Numbered from the stretch's first letter, positions 8,108 through 15,885 are shown. The stretch: 22,913 nt of DNA from an uncultured Oscillospiraceae bacterium (GCA_934593275.1 CAKTQE010000034.1:1-22913), one strand, 5' to 3'. Notes: generated by a model from the sequence alone, not told the origin. A program made the numbers and translations.

Positions 8108-9688
8108 ATGCTTAGAATACGAGATATTTCCATGTATCCCGGGCAGGACGAGGGAGCCTTGGTGTATGAGGCGGCAAAAGCACTGCGCATCTCCGCTTCG
8201 GAAATCCGTTCCCTCCAAATTGTCCGCCGCTCTGTTGACGCAAGAAAAAAGCCGGATGTGAAAATCATCTACACGGTGGATGTGGCTCTGAAAAGCGGAG
8301 AGGGAAAGGTTTTTAAAAAATGTGGGAACAGGCGGGTGGCCCCAACCCCTGTCCAGAGTTACCGGCCCCCCAAGTTTCGGCCCGGGGGAGAAAAACGGCC
8401 GGTGGTTATTGGCTTTGGCCCTGCCGGTATTTTTGCGGCCCTGATTCTGGCCATGGCCGGTCAGCGGCCCATTGTATTGGAGCGGGGCGAGGATGCCGTA
8501 AGCCGCCACAAAAAGGTAGAGACTTTCTGGGAAACGGGTGTTTTGGACAGCCGGACAAACGTGCAGTTTGGAGAAGGGGGGGCCGGTACCTTTTCTGACG
8601 GAAAACTGAATACCGGCGTCAACAATCCAAGGATCCAGTGGATTTTACAGCAATTCGTCTCCGCCGGTGCCCAGGAGGATATTCTGTATGATGCCAAGCC
8701 CCATGTCGGAACGGATGTTCTTTTAGAAGTCGTTCAGAATCTCCGGGGCAGAATTCAGGCACTGGGTGGGGAAGTGCGGTTTTGCAGCCAGGTCACAAAG
8801 CTCCATTTAGAGGGAGAACAACTTGCGGGGGTGGAGCTTGACACCGGGGAAATGATTCCCTGTGACCATGCGGTGCTGGCCATTGGCCACAGTGCCAGAG
8901 ATACCTTTGAAACCCTGCTGTCCCAGGGGGTACCTATGGAGCCAAAACCTTTTGCCATGGGTGTCCGTATTGAGCAGCTACAGGAAAAAATCAATTCTTC
9001 CCAGTACGGCACACAGAACGTCCATTTGCCTCCGGCAGATTACAAGCTGGTGCAGCATTTGCAGGACAGCACGGTTTATACCTTCTGCATGTGTCCCGGT
9101 GGCTATGTGGTGGCGGCGGCCTCTGAGGAGGGCAGAACCGTAACAAACGGTATGAGCTACTGCGCTCGAAACGGTGAAAATGCCAATGCGGCGTTGTTGG
9201 TTACGGTGAATCCCCAGGAATTTCCGGAGCCGGGACCTCTGGGCGGGATGGTCTGGCAGCGGGAAATCGAAGAAGCCGCCTACCGCCTGACCGGCAGCTA
9301 CCAGGCCCCGGCCCAACGGGTGGGGGATTTTCTGGCGGGCAGACCAAGCAGTGGCCCAGGCAGTGTTGCGCCCACCTATCGCCCCGGGGTGGTTTGGACA
9401 GATATCCACCAGTGTTTGCCCCCAAAAATCACAAAGGCTTTGGAGGAAGCTCTGCCGGAGCTTGACCGAAAACTGCAAGGCTTTGGAGACCCGGACGCGG
9501 TTTTGACGGCTCCGGAAACCAGAAGTTCCTCGCCTGTGCGGATTTTGCGGGACGAGACCCGACAATCCCCCATCCGGGGCCTCTATCCCACCGGCGAGGG
9601 TGCCGGCTACGCAGGGGGCATTATGTCCGCCGCCATTGACGGCATCCAGACCGCCGAGGCGATTTTGGAGGAAATGCAGCATAAATGA
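8108..9688 (+). CDS. COG2509-like FAD-dependent dehydrogenase
   Basis: A 526-residue flavoprotein of the uncharacterised COG2509 dehydrogenase family. An N-terminal domain of about 95 residues (which in this family resembles a small alpha-beta module) precedes the FAD-binding motif GFGPAGIFAAL at 102-112. Typical family segments follow: NVQFGEGGAGTFSDGKLNTG around 150-170, AIGHSARDTFE, PFAMGVRIE, and the C-terminal LYPTGEGAGYAGGI that closes on FAD. The ribosome binding site AGAGAGGA overlaps the end of the upstream flavoprotein gene, pointing to translational coupling. It is followed by a terminator hairpin that appears to be interrupted by a MITE-like element. Substrate unknown. Confidence 0.87.
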   Translation: MLRIRDISMYPGQDEGALVYEAAKALRISASEIRSLQIVRRSVDARKKPDVKIIYTVDVALKSGEGKVFKKCGNRRVAPTPVQSYRPPKFRPGGEKRPVVIGFGPAGIFAALILAMAGQRPIVLERGEDAVSRHKKVETFWETGVLDSRTNVQFGEGGAGTFSDGKLNTGVNNPRIQWILQQFVSAGAQEDILYDAKPHVGTDVLLEVVQNLRGRIQALGGEVRFCSQVTKLHLEGEQLAGVELDTGEMIPCDHAVLAIGHSARDTFETLLSQGVPMEPKPFAMGVRIEQLQEKINSSQYGTQNVHLPPADYKLVQHLQDSTVYTFCMCPGGYVVAAASEEGRTVTNGMSYCARNGENANAALLVTVNPQEFPEPGPLGGMVWQREIEEAAYRLTGSYQAPAQRVGDFLAGRPSSGPGSVAPTYRPGVVWTDIHQCLPPKITKALEEALPELDRKLQGFGDPDAVLTAPETRSSSPVRILRDETRQSPIRGLYPTGEGAGYAGGIMSAAIDGIQTAEAILEEMQHK

Positions 9689-9690
9689 TG

Positions 9691-9898
9691 AACATCCCGA
9701 ATCTTCCTTTTTTTAGGGAAGCTCTGATTAAATCGGCAAGAGCTGGCAGCGACAGATTTTGTTTCCAGGCAAGGTTCTAAAAGTGAGGGAATACTTTGTG
9801 TATTTCCCACTTTTAGAACCGCAGCATGGAAGCAAAAGATCCGCTGTCCAGCCGCAGACGATTTATTCAGAGTTTCCCTAGTGAAAATTCGGGATGTT
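9691..9898. terminator. Terminator hairpin split by an insertion
   Basis: AACATCCCGAAT (9691-9702) is the exact complement of ATTCGGGATGTT (9887-9898), which runs into TTTT. The arms are 184 bp apart with a separate palindromic element between them. Without that element they would form a compact terminator 2 nt after the COG2509 stop codon. That this was the ancestral state is inference. Confidence 0.5.
9714..9880. mobile_element. MITE-like palindromic element with TA flanks, no coding capacity
   Basis: The 163-bp unit 9716-9878 is palindromic over nearly its whole length. Its ends match at 19 of 21 positions when the left end (9715-9735) is compared with the reverse complement of the right end (9859-9879). 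The centre is a strong hairpin with a perfect 13-bp block, GGTTCTAAAAGTG (9773-9785) with CACTTTTAGAACC (9808-9820). The dinucleotide TA flanks both ends (9714-9715 and 9879-9880), as expected for a TA target duplication. It holds no plausible gene and lies between convergent genes. A non-mobile repeated hairpin of the REP kind is the alternative; copy number cannot be judged from one window. Confidence 0.6.
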
Positions 9899-9920
9899 TT
9901 GATAAAAGCGGCTGTGAAGT

Positions 9921-10202
9921 TCAGAAGAAGCCCTTGTATTTTGCGAAAAGGAACAGACAAATGCCAATTTGCACCGCCAGAATCAGTGGAATGCCCAGGG
10001 TGAACTTGAGATGCCGGGTCTTGTGACGAACGGTGTACATTCCCAGCAGCGCGCCAATGCTGCCGCCAAGAATAGCGGTGGACATTAAGGTGGCCTCTGA
10101 TATGCGCCATAGATTTTTCTTTGCTTTCCACTTGTCTATCAGCATAAGCAGGAAGGCAGCGGCATTGATTAAAAGTAGATACAGAATCAATATTTCTTTC
10201 AT
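9921..10202 (-). CDS. DUF1294 small membrane protein
   Basis: A 93-residue membrane protein of the DUF1294 family, function unknown. The core MLIDKWKAKKNLWRISE, followed by GGSIGALLGMYTVRHKT, is the family signature. Hydrophobic stretches at about 3-22, 40-58 and 70-90 suggest three helices. The ATG at 10202 has AGAAAGG 8 nt upstream. It is divergent from the lipoprotein gene with under 30 bp between start codons, so each promoter must overlap the other gene's 5' end or lie within it. Confidence 0.85.
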   Translation of the reverse strand: MKEILILYLLLINAAAFLLMLIDKWKAKKNLWRISEATLMSTAILGGSIGALLGMYTVRHKTRHLKFTLGIPLILAVQIGICLFLFAKYKGFF

Positions 10203-10229
10203 GGAAAGGACCTTTCTGGAGGGATGTTT

Positions 10230-10718
10230 TTGAAAAAATGTGTGCTGCTAGGAGTGCTGCTGCTCTTTTTGACCGGGTGCGGCAGTCAGGAGACCTTTGA
10301 AACTGTGGCGGATGTATTGGATGCTCCGGCGGCTCCACAGCCCCGGCAAATCCTGGTTGACCTGCCGGGGGAAGAGGGACAGGAGGTCCTGGAAACACCG
10401 GCGGGCCAGTTGTACCTTTCTGAGGACTATGAAATCGGGGTAGAGGTACTGTCCTCCGGAGACCTGGACGCCACCTTAAAAGCCATTTGTGGCCGCAAAC
10501 GGGAAGAGCTGACGGTTATGGAAACGGCAGCGGATGGAGTAAAGCGTTATGAGTTTGTCTGGGCCGCTGCCGGAGAAAACGGGGACCAGCTGGGCCGGGG
10601 AACGATTTTAGACGATGGGAACTACCATTACTGTCTGACGGTCCAACGTCCGGCAGAGGGAACGGGGGACGCTCAAATCGTTTGGAGTCAGGTCTTTTCT
10701 TCCTTTTCACTGGCCTGA
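10230..10718 (+). CDS. Predicted lipoprotein of unknown function
   Basis: A small exported protein of about 162 residues. The N-terminus KKCVLLGVLLLFLTGC is a lipoprotein signal peptide with lipobox LTGC, so the mature protein would be anchored at the outer face of the membrane by Cys17. The rest is acidic, without a family I recognise. The TTG at 10230 is chosen because GGAGGG (10218-10223) lies 6 nt upstream; the ATG at 10224 directly abuts that site, so it is less likely, but it would give the same lipoprotein with two more residues. The last 31 bp overlap the 3' end of the convergent WYL regulator gene. Confidence 0.75.
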   Translation: MKKCVLLGVLLLFLTGCGSQETFETVADVLDAPAAPQPRQILVDLPGEEGQEVLETPAGQLYLSEDYEIGVEVLSSGDLDATLKAICGRKREELTVMETAADGVKRYEFVWAAAGENGDQLGRGTILDDGNYHYCLTVQRPAEGTGDAQIVWSQVFSSFSLA

Positions 10719-11689
10719 TATTGGGCGGTGACCTGGCGGCACAGCTCCAGACAGGCTTTCTGAACACTGGCAGGATAGAGAATTTTTGCCTTGTCTCCGA
10801 AGCCGATCACCCAGCTTAAAAACATTGGACTCTGGGCCACTTCCGCTGTAAAAACAAAATGGTCTTCACCGTCAGGAAACAGCATTACAGAGTTGCCGAA
10901 ACGGTCTACTACCACATTGGTCAGGCTTTTGTGGAAGCGCATTTTTACGTGGGCCGTTTTTCCGTTAAACATATGGAACTGTTTTTGGGCGTAGTCGTTG
11001 AGGGCCTGTCCCGTTAGCTCCGGGCAAGGGTCCCGAAGCGTTGGAAGAAGCGTGATCTGGCTCATGCGGTCCACCCGGTAATTGGTCACACCGTGGCGGG
11101 GAGACAGGGCCAGAAGATAGCAGTTTTCGTTATCCTGGTAAATGCCATAGGGGCTGGCCGTATAGTCCTTGTCCCGGTACTGGGGTCTTCCGTCCAGTCC
11201 CCAGTCAAAATACCGGAAAGAAATCTGGCGGTTTTGGACGATGGCTTCCTGAATGGTATCTACATCATAGTAGATGGACTGGTTCATGTTCTTGATGCGC
11301 CCGGCTACCACCACATTCCGGCAAACCTGCTCCGCCTCCTGCTGACTGGTAAGGCAGCAGAGTTTGTGAATCAGTTCCAGAGATTTTTCTTCTGTTAAAA
11401 ACCGGCTGGACTGGACCGCGGAAATCAAAAGCTTGATTTCCGGAAGCTGAAAGTCCCGCTGTCCGATGTAATAGCCGCCCTTTTTGCCCCGATAAATCAG
11501 AATATCTACACCGAATTCCTGTAAAACGGCGATATTGGAGTAAATCGTTTTTCTGTCACAGAGAATGTCCTTTTTTTCCAGCATTTGTTGCAGCTCTATT
11601 GCTCTCACCGGATGATTCTGGTGGGAGTTTTTTTGTAGATAATCCCAAATATACAGGATGATCAACCGCTGTTTATCGGACTTTGCCAT
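10688..11689 (-). CDS. WYL-domain transcriptional regulator
   Basis: A 333-residue DNA-binding regulator. An N-terminal helix-turn-helix of the HTH_11/DeoR-like type (about 5-70, with RKTIYSNIAVLQEFG as recognition region and YRGKKGGYYIG as wing) is followed by a linker and a WYL ligand-binding domain (about 135-215, SPYGIYQDNENCYLLA and YRVDRM), where the name-giving Trp is replaced by Cys190. WYL domains in other regulators bind nucleic acid or nucleotides, often in DNA damage or defence control. The ATG at 11689 has GAGAGGAAG upstream; earlier starts lack one. It is divergent from nfo, whose candidate promoter is 9 bp from its own, so joint control is plausible. Confidence 0.87.
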   Translation of the reverse strand: MAKSDKQRLIILYIWDYLQKNSHQNHPVRAIELQQMLEKKDILCDRKTIYSNIAVLQEFGVDILIYRGKKGGYYIGQRDFQLPEIKLLISAVQSSRFLTEEKSLELIHKLCCLTSQQEAEQVCRNVVVAGRIKNMNQSIYYDVDTIQEAIVQNRQISFRYFDWGLDGRPQYRDKDYTASPYGIYQDNENCYLLALSPRHGVTNYRVDRMSQITLLPTLRDPCPELTGQALNDYAQKQFHMFNGKTAHVKMRFHKSLTNVVVDRFGNSVMLFPDGEDHFVFTAEVAQSPMFLSWVIGFGDKAKILYPASVQKACLELCRQVTAQYQASEKEEKT

Positions 11690-11722
11690 AAATGCCACTT
11701 CCTCTCCATGGTTCTTGACGCT

Positions 11723-11751
11723 ATTATAGCATAAGAATGGGGTTGAAGAAA
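11723..11751 (-). promoter_or_regulatory. Extended -10 promoter for the WYL regulator
   Basis: On the minus strand: TTTCTT (-35, weak), a 17-nt spacer, then a perfect TATAAT with TG one base upstream (TGCTATAAT). It lies 34 nt before the start codon. Confidence 0.6.
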
Positions 11752-11759
11752 ACGATAAT

Positions 11760-11788
11760 TTGATTTTTTTGAAAAAATATGATACCAT
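11760..11788 (+). promoter_or_regulatory. Candidate promoter for nfo and the cell-wall genes
   Basis: TTGATT (11760-11765), a 17-nt spacer and TACCAT (11783-11788) with TG one base upstream. The -10 box overlaps an 8-bp perfect palindrome CCATATGG (11785-11792). It lies 32 nt before the nfo start codon. Confidence 0.5.
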
Positions 11789-11820
11789 ATGGCCAAAGTT
11801 CTTGAAAGGGGGGACCTGGA

Positions 11821-12669
11821 ATGCTGGTACTGGGATGCCATATGTCCTCTGTCGGCGGTTATGCACTCATGGTTCGTCAGTGCAAGGCCATGGACGCCAA
11901 TACGCTAGCGTTCTTTACGAGAAATCCCCGAAGTGGCCGCTGCAAACCCCAGGACCCTATGGATATTTCCGCTGCAACGCAGCTGATGCGCCATTACCAT
12001 ATAGGCCCTTTCGTTGCTCACGGTCCCTATATTATGAATCTTTGCGGCAGAAATGAGGAGGTCCGAGGATTCTCCCGGGAGGTTTTAGAAGATGATCTGC
12101 GGCGGCTTTCTGTGTTCCCCGGAAGCTTTTACAACATCCATCCCGGAAGTCATGTGGGCCAGGGGGTAGAGCAGGGAATCGAGTACATTGCCCAGGCACT
12201 GCGAAAAGCCCTGGAGCCGGACTACCCCGTTACCATCCTGCTGGAAACCATGGCAGGGAAGGGCAGCGAGATGGGCAGAAGCTTTGAGGAATTGCGCCTG
12301 ATTCTGGATGCCGTTGGCAGCCCCAAGGTCGGCATTTGTATGGATACCTGTCATGTGTTTGATGCCGGATATGATCTGGCAGGGAACGCTGCCGGTGTTT
12401 TTGAGGAGTTTGACCGGGTGATCGGCTTGGATAGACTAAAAGCACTGCATCTGAACGATTCCATGAGCTGCTGCGGCAGCCACAAGGACCGGCATGAGCG
12501 CATTGGGCAGGGTAAAATCGGGATAGACGCGTTTCAGCATATTCTGGATGACCCCGCTTTGGCCGGGAAACCCATGATTTTGGAGACCCCCAACAACCTG
12601 GACGGCTACGAACGAGAAATCAAAATGCTGCGCAGGATGGGGAGCATTTACAAGGAGACTACGTTTTGA
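11821..12669 (+). CDS. nfo: Endonuclease IV (AP endonuclease, deoxyribonuclease IV)
   Basis: A 282-residue endonuclease IV, which cuts DNA 5' of abasic sites in base excision repair using three zinc ions. The metal-binding signatures are all visible: AHGPY, NIHPGSHVGQG, ILLETMAGKGSE, CMDTCHVFDAGYD, HLNDS, DRHERIGQGKIG and ILETP. The ATG at 11821 is preceded by a GGGGGG tract. The stop codon overlaps the start codon of the FHA-SEDS gene (TTGA), so DNA repair and cell-wall genes share one transcript and are translationally coupled. The gene is divergent from the WYL regulator. Confidence 0.95.
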   Translation: MLVLGCHMSSVGGYALMVRQCKAMDANTLAFFTRNPRSGRCKPQDPMDISAATQLMRHYHIGPFVAHGPYIMNLCGRNEEVRGFSREVLEDDLRRLSVFPGSFYNIHPGSHVGQGVEQGIEYIAQALRKALEPDYPVTILLETMAGKGSEMGRSFEELRLILDAVGSPKVGICMDTCHVFDAGYDLAGNAAGVFEEFDRVIGLDRLKALHLNDSMSCCGSHKDRHERIGQGKIGIDAFQHILDDPALAGKPMILETPNNLDGYEREIKMLRRMGSIYKETTF

Positions 12670-14375
12670 ACCAACTACAAGAAGTATTTGATCTGGTCCT
12701 TGCATCCAGAGATACATATGCGGCGGTATTCCTGGCCATATCCCGGTATCTGGTACCGGCCCTGGGGCTATGGCTGCTGCTGCACTGTGCCCGACCTCTG
12801 ATTTCTTTCCGCAGGGAGCCTGAAATCTGGGCGTGGCTCAAGTTTGCCGATGGCTCTCAGGTGGCGGTGACCCACTGGGAAAATGTTATCGGCAGAAGCA
12901 AAAGCAGCGATATCACCATTGCCCTTTCCACGGTATCCCGGAACCACGCCGTTTTGACCCGGTACGATGACGGCAGCTGGACCATTTCAGATGCCAGTTC
13001 CAAAACCGGCACCTGGGTCAACGGAGACCGGGTAGACATCTGCGCCCTCCATGAGGGGGATACGGTTTCCATCGGCGGCGTGGATATGACCCTACAGCCC
13101 ATCACCAAACGGCAGGAGCAGCTGCAATCCCAGCTGCGGACCAAAGGCTCCAGCGGTTGGAGTGGCCTCTTGGGACTGCTGATTTTGACGCTGCTGCAAA
13201 TGAGTATGTTTATCGGCTTCCTGCTGAACGGACCTGCAGAGGAGTATCCGCTTTATCTGCTGGGTTTTGGCAGTGTAATGGCCTGCCAGTGGCTGCTGTT
13301 TGTCTTCTATCTGATGATTCGCAGAAGCTCCTTTGAGGTGGAAACGCTGGCATTCTTCCTTTGTACCATTGGCGTGGCGGCTATTGCCACCGTAAAGCCG
13401 GGAGAGCTGGGGAAGCAGTCTGCGGCCATGTTCTTGGGTGTCATCATGTTCCTGGTGATCGGTTGGTCTCTGCGGGACTTGGAGCGGGCCAAGCGGGTGC
13501 GTTACCTGGCGGTGCTGGCAGGTGTTGGATTCCTGGTGGTGACACTGCTATTTGGCAAGGAATACTACGGTGCCAAAAACTGGCTGGTGATCGGCGGCAT
13601 GTCCCTACAGCCCTCGGAGCTTTCCAAGGTGTGTTTTGTCTACGCCGGAGCCTCCACCATGGACCGGATCATGAACAAACGGAATCTGGTTCTTTTCATT
13701 GCCTATTCCGTTGTGATCTGTGGACTGCTGGCCATTATGAATGACTTTGGCACAGCCATGATTTTCTTCTGTGCGTTCCTGATTATTGCCTATCTTCGTT
13801 CCGGCAGTGTGGGTACCATCGCCCTGGCCTGTACGGCTTTGGCCTTTGCCGGTGTGTTGGCCATTCAAATCGCGCCCCATGCCATGAACCGGTTTGCCAC
13901 CTGGCGGCATATCTGGGAAAGCCCCTATACCTCCGGTTACCAGCAGACCCAGGCCATCATGTGCATTGCCTCCGGCGGCCTGTACGGTTTGGGGCCGGGG
14001 AACGGGTACCTGCAAAAGGTATTTGCCGCGGACTCGGACATTGTATTTGCCACTATTTCCGAGGAGTGGGGGCTGCTGATGGCACTGCAGGCAGTGTTGG
14101 CCATTTCCGTGCTGGGGCTTTTCTCCATGCGCACCTCCCGGGTTTCCCGCAGCAGCTTTTACTGCATCGGCGGCTGTACGGCGGCGGGGATCCTTCTGAT
14201 ACAGGCATCTCTCAACTGCCTGGGTACGGTGGACATCTTGCCTTTTACCGGCGTGACCTTCCCGTTCCTTTCCAATGGCGGCACCAGCATGATTGGTGCC
14301 TGGGGGTTGCTGGCCTTTGTAAAAGCAGCCGATACCCGCCAGAATGCCAGTTTTGCCGTGCGATTTAATAAATAG
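12666..14375 (+). CDS. FHA domain fused to a SEDS (FtsW/RodA/SpoVE) glycosyltransferase
   Basis: A 569-residue fusion. After an N-terminal membrane segment (about 20-42) comes an FHA phosphothreonine-binding domain at about 60-145: GRSKSSDI (76-83), the S91-R92-N93-H94 block, and TWVNG (116-120). A SEDS polymerase domain follows with about ten helices from residue 165: GMSLQPSELSK (311-321), MNDFGTA with the candidate catalytic D360, GYQQTQAIMCIASGGL (424-439), ISEEWGL, and FTGVTFPFLSNGGTS. SEDS proteins polymerise peptidoglycan together with a class B PBP, and such a gene is 10 nt downstream. The TTG start at 12666 has AAGGAG 8 nt upstream and overlaps the nfo stop. The FHA domain suggests control by Thr phosphorylation; no kinase is in the window. 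Confidence 0.9.
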   Translation: MNQLQEVFDLVLASRDTYAAVFLAISRYLVPALGLWLLLHCARPLISFRREPEIWAWLKFADGSQVAVTHWENVIGRSKSSDITIALSTVSRNHAVLTRYDDGSWTISDASSKTGTWVNGDRVDICALHEGDTVSIGGVDMTLQPITKRQEQLQSQLRTKGSSGWSGLLGLLILTLLQMSMFIGFLLNGPAEEYPLYLLGFGSVMACQWLLFVFYLMIRRSSFEVETLAFFLCTIGVAAIATVKPGELGKQSAAMFLGVIMFLVIGWSLRDLERAKRVRYLAVLAGVGFLVVTLLFGKEYYGAKNWLVIGGMSLQPSELSKVCFVYAGASTMDRIMNKRNLVLFIAYSVVICGLLAIMNDFGTAMIFFCAFLIIAYLRSGSVGTIALACTALAFAGVLAIQIAPHAMNRFATWRHIWESPYTSGYQQTQAIMCIASGGLYGLGPGNGYLQKVFAADSDIVFATISEEWGLLMALQAVLAISVLGLFSMRTSRVSRSSFYCIGGCTAAGILLIQASLNCLGTVDILPFTGVTFPFLSNGGTSMIGAWGLLAFVKAADTRQNASFAVRFNK

Positions 14376-14385
14376 GAGTATACCA

Positions 14386-15762
14386 ATGAACAGAGTAACC
14401 AAAAGAACCTGGATGATGTTCCTTTTCGTGGGACTGCTTCTGGGAGGAATGGGCTTTTTTGTAGGGGAGTATGTGCTGCAAGCGGACCGATGGATCGTTT
14501 CCACAGGCTCGCCCCATATTTACAAAAACAGCAACCTGGGCAGAGGTACTGTAGTGGATCGGGATGGGGTGCTGCTGCTGGATATGACCGATGGCAGAAC
14601 CTATTCAGACAACGCCCAGACCCGGGCCTCTACCATGCACTGGCTGGGTGACCGAAACGGCAGCATCCAGGCGGGAGCCGTTACAAATTACGCCGCCATT
14701 ATGGCTGGCTACGATAAGGTCAGCGGCCTGTACGACTACAGCGGAAGTGAGGGTGTCATCCGGCTGGGGCTGTCTGCCGCCGTGCAGAATGCGGCACTGG
14801 AAGCCCTCAATGGCCGCAAGGGTACTGTTGGCATCTATAACTACCAAACCGGCCAGATTCTTTGTGCTGTGACATCTCCCACCTATGACCCGGATAATGT
14901 ACCGGATATTGGGGGGGATACCTCCGGAAAATATGAGGGTGTTTATCTGAACCGGTTTTTGCAGTCTACCTATGTGCCGGGGTCCATCTATAAAATCGTC
15001 ACCGTGGCGGCTGCGCTGGAATGCGTACCCGGAATTGAGGGCATGACTTTCTACTGTGACGGGGCCTACGAATACGGCACCGAGGCCGTGACCTGTGAGA
15101 CCGCCCACGGCACCCTGGATATAAAAGGCGCACTGGCCCATTCCTGCAACTGTAGCTTTGCCCAAATTGCCAAGCTGGTGGGCAGAAAGAACATGGAAAA
15201 GTACGTTTCCAAATATGCCGTTACAGAGCCGGTGTCCTTTGACGGCGTGACCAGTGCCAGGGGAAATTACGATATTTCCAATACCGGCGGCGCATCCTTT
15301 GCCTGGAGCTGCATCGGCCAGCACTCGGATTTGATCAACCCGGCCCGGTTTATGACCTTCCTGGGAACCATCGCCGCAGGGGGAAAAGGGGTAGAGCCAT
15401 ATCTGGTTGCCTCTGTGGAGCGGAACGGAGAAACCGTATATGAAGCCCAGGCCAAAACCACCGGACGGATCATGAGCGAGAAAACCGCGGAAAAGCTGAA
15501 AAGTTATCTTCGCAACGATGTACAGACCATTTATGGTGACGGCCATTTCCCCGGTCTTTCCGTCTGCGCCAAATCCGGCACCAGCCAGCTGGGCGGGGGA
15601 CAGAAGTCCAATGCCATGTTTGCGGGCTTCCTGGCAGATGAAGCATACCCTCTTGCCTTTATTGTGGTCGTTGAAAACGGCGGCTATGGCAGCGCAGCCT
15701 GCGTACCGGTGCTTTCCCAGGTTCTTCCGGTTTGCAAGGCGGAATTGGACCAACATAGATGA
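14386..15762 (+). CDS. Penicillin-binding protein transpeptidase (PbpA-like, class-B type)
   Basis: A 458-residue membrane-anchored transpeptidase that crosslinks peptidoglycan outside the cell. One N-terminal membrane segment is seen (about 8-30). The three active-site motifs are complete: S200-I-Y-K203 (nucleophile serine), S253-C-N255, and K396-S-G-T399. It is short and has only a small N-terminal region, like actinobacterial PbpA, rather than the large dimerisation module of PBP2 or PBP3. The ATG at 14386 has AGGAG 7 nt upstream, 10 nt after the FHA-SEDS stop. Pairing with the SEDS gene fits a polymerase-crosslinker complex for elongation, division or spore cortex; which one cannot be told. 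A strong terminator follows. Confidence 0.9.
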   Translation: MNRVTKRTWMMFLFVGLLLGGMGFFVGEYVLQADRWIVSTGSPHIYKNSNLGRGTVVDRDGVLLLDMTDGRTYSDNAQTRASTMHWLGDRNGSIQAGAVTNYAAIMAGYDKVSGLYDYSGSEGVIRLGLSAAVQNAALEALNGRKGTVGIYNYQTGQILCAVTSPTYDPDNVPDIGGDTSGKYEGVYLNRFLQSTYVPGSIYKIVTVAAALECVPGIEGMTFYCDGAYEYGTEAVTCETAHGTLDIKGALAHSCNCSFAQIAKLVGRKNMEKYVSKYAVTEPVSFDGVTSARGNYDISNTGGASFAWSCIGQHSDLINPARFMTFLGTIAAGGKGVEPYLVASVERNGETVYEAQAKTTGRIMSEKTAEKLKSYLRNDVQTIYGDGHFPGLSVCAKSGTSQLGGGQKSNAMFAGFLADEAYPLAFIVVVENGGYGSAACVPVLSQVLPVCKAELDQHR

Positions 15763-15763
15763 T

Positions 15764-15800
15764 AAAAATCCCGGAGCTTTTTGATGGCTCCGGGATTTTT
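15764..15800 (+). terminator. Strong terminator after the transpeptidase gene
   Basis: A perfect 14-bp stem (15764-15777 with 15787-15800) with a 9-nt loop, ending in TTTTT. It insulates the cell-wall operon from the liv leader. Confidence 0.9.
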
Positions 15801-15811
15801 GCTACGGTGGG

Positions 15812-15825
15812 CGGACAGGTGTCCG
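15812..15825. promoter_or_regulatory. Palindrome CGGACAGGTGTCCG, candidate operator
   Basis: Perfect 6-bp arms around GG. The 12-bp core (15813-15824) matches the site on the liv -35 box (15909-15920) at 9 of 12 positions. A looser copy, TGACAGATGACA, is at 15834-15845. Regulator unknown. Confidence 0.35.
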
Positions 15826-15853
15826 AGATATACTGACAGATGACATATTGTGG

Positions 15854-15885
15854 TTTTTGTACAAAAAATGAAGGAATTATAAAAT
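15854..15885 (+). promoter_or_regulatory. AT-rich palindrome overlapping a possible second liv promoter
   Basis: TTTTTGTACAAAAA (15854-15867) is a perfect 14-bp palindrome. It contains TTGTAC (15857-15862), which is 17 nt from TAAAAT (15880-15885), a possible weak promoter upstream of the main one. It could also be an operator or an UP-like element. Confidence 0.3.

Noticed and set aside
9826..10026. Plus-strand 66-residue frame starting in the palindromic element
   Set aside because: It runs antisense into DUF1294 and its sequence comes from the repeat; no ribosome binding site.
11785..11844. CCATATGG at the nfo -10 box and CCATATG again inside nfo as a paired operator
   Set aside because: The second copy is within the conserved coding sequence and is one base short; an 8-bp palindrome is weak evidence, so it is only mentioned with the promoter.
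13605..14504. Minus-strand frame opposite the SEDS gene, and similar frames at 8978-9682 and 14605-15756
   Set aside because: All mirror well-supported genes on + and have the composition expected of shadow frames.
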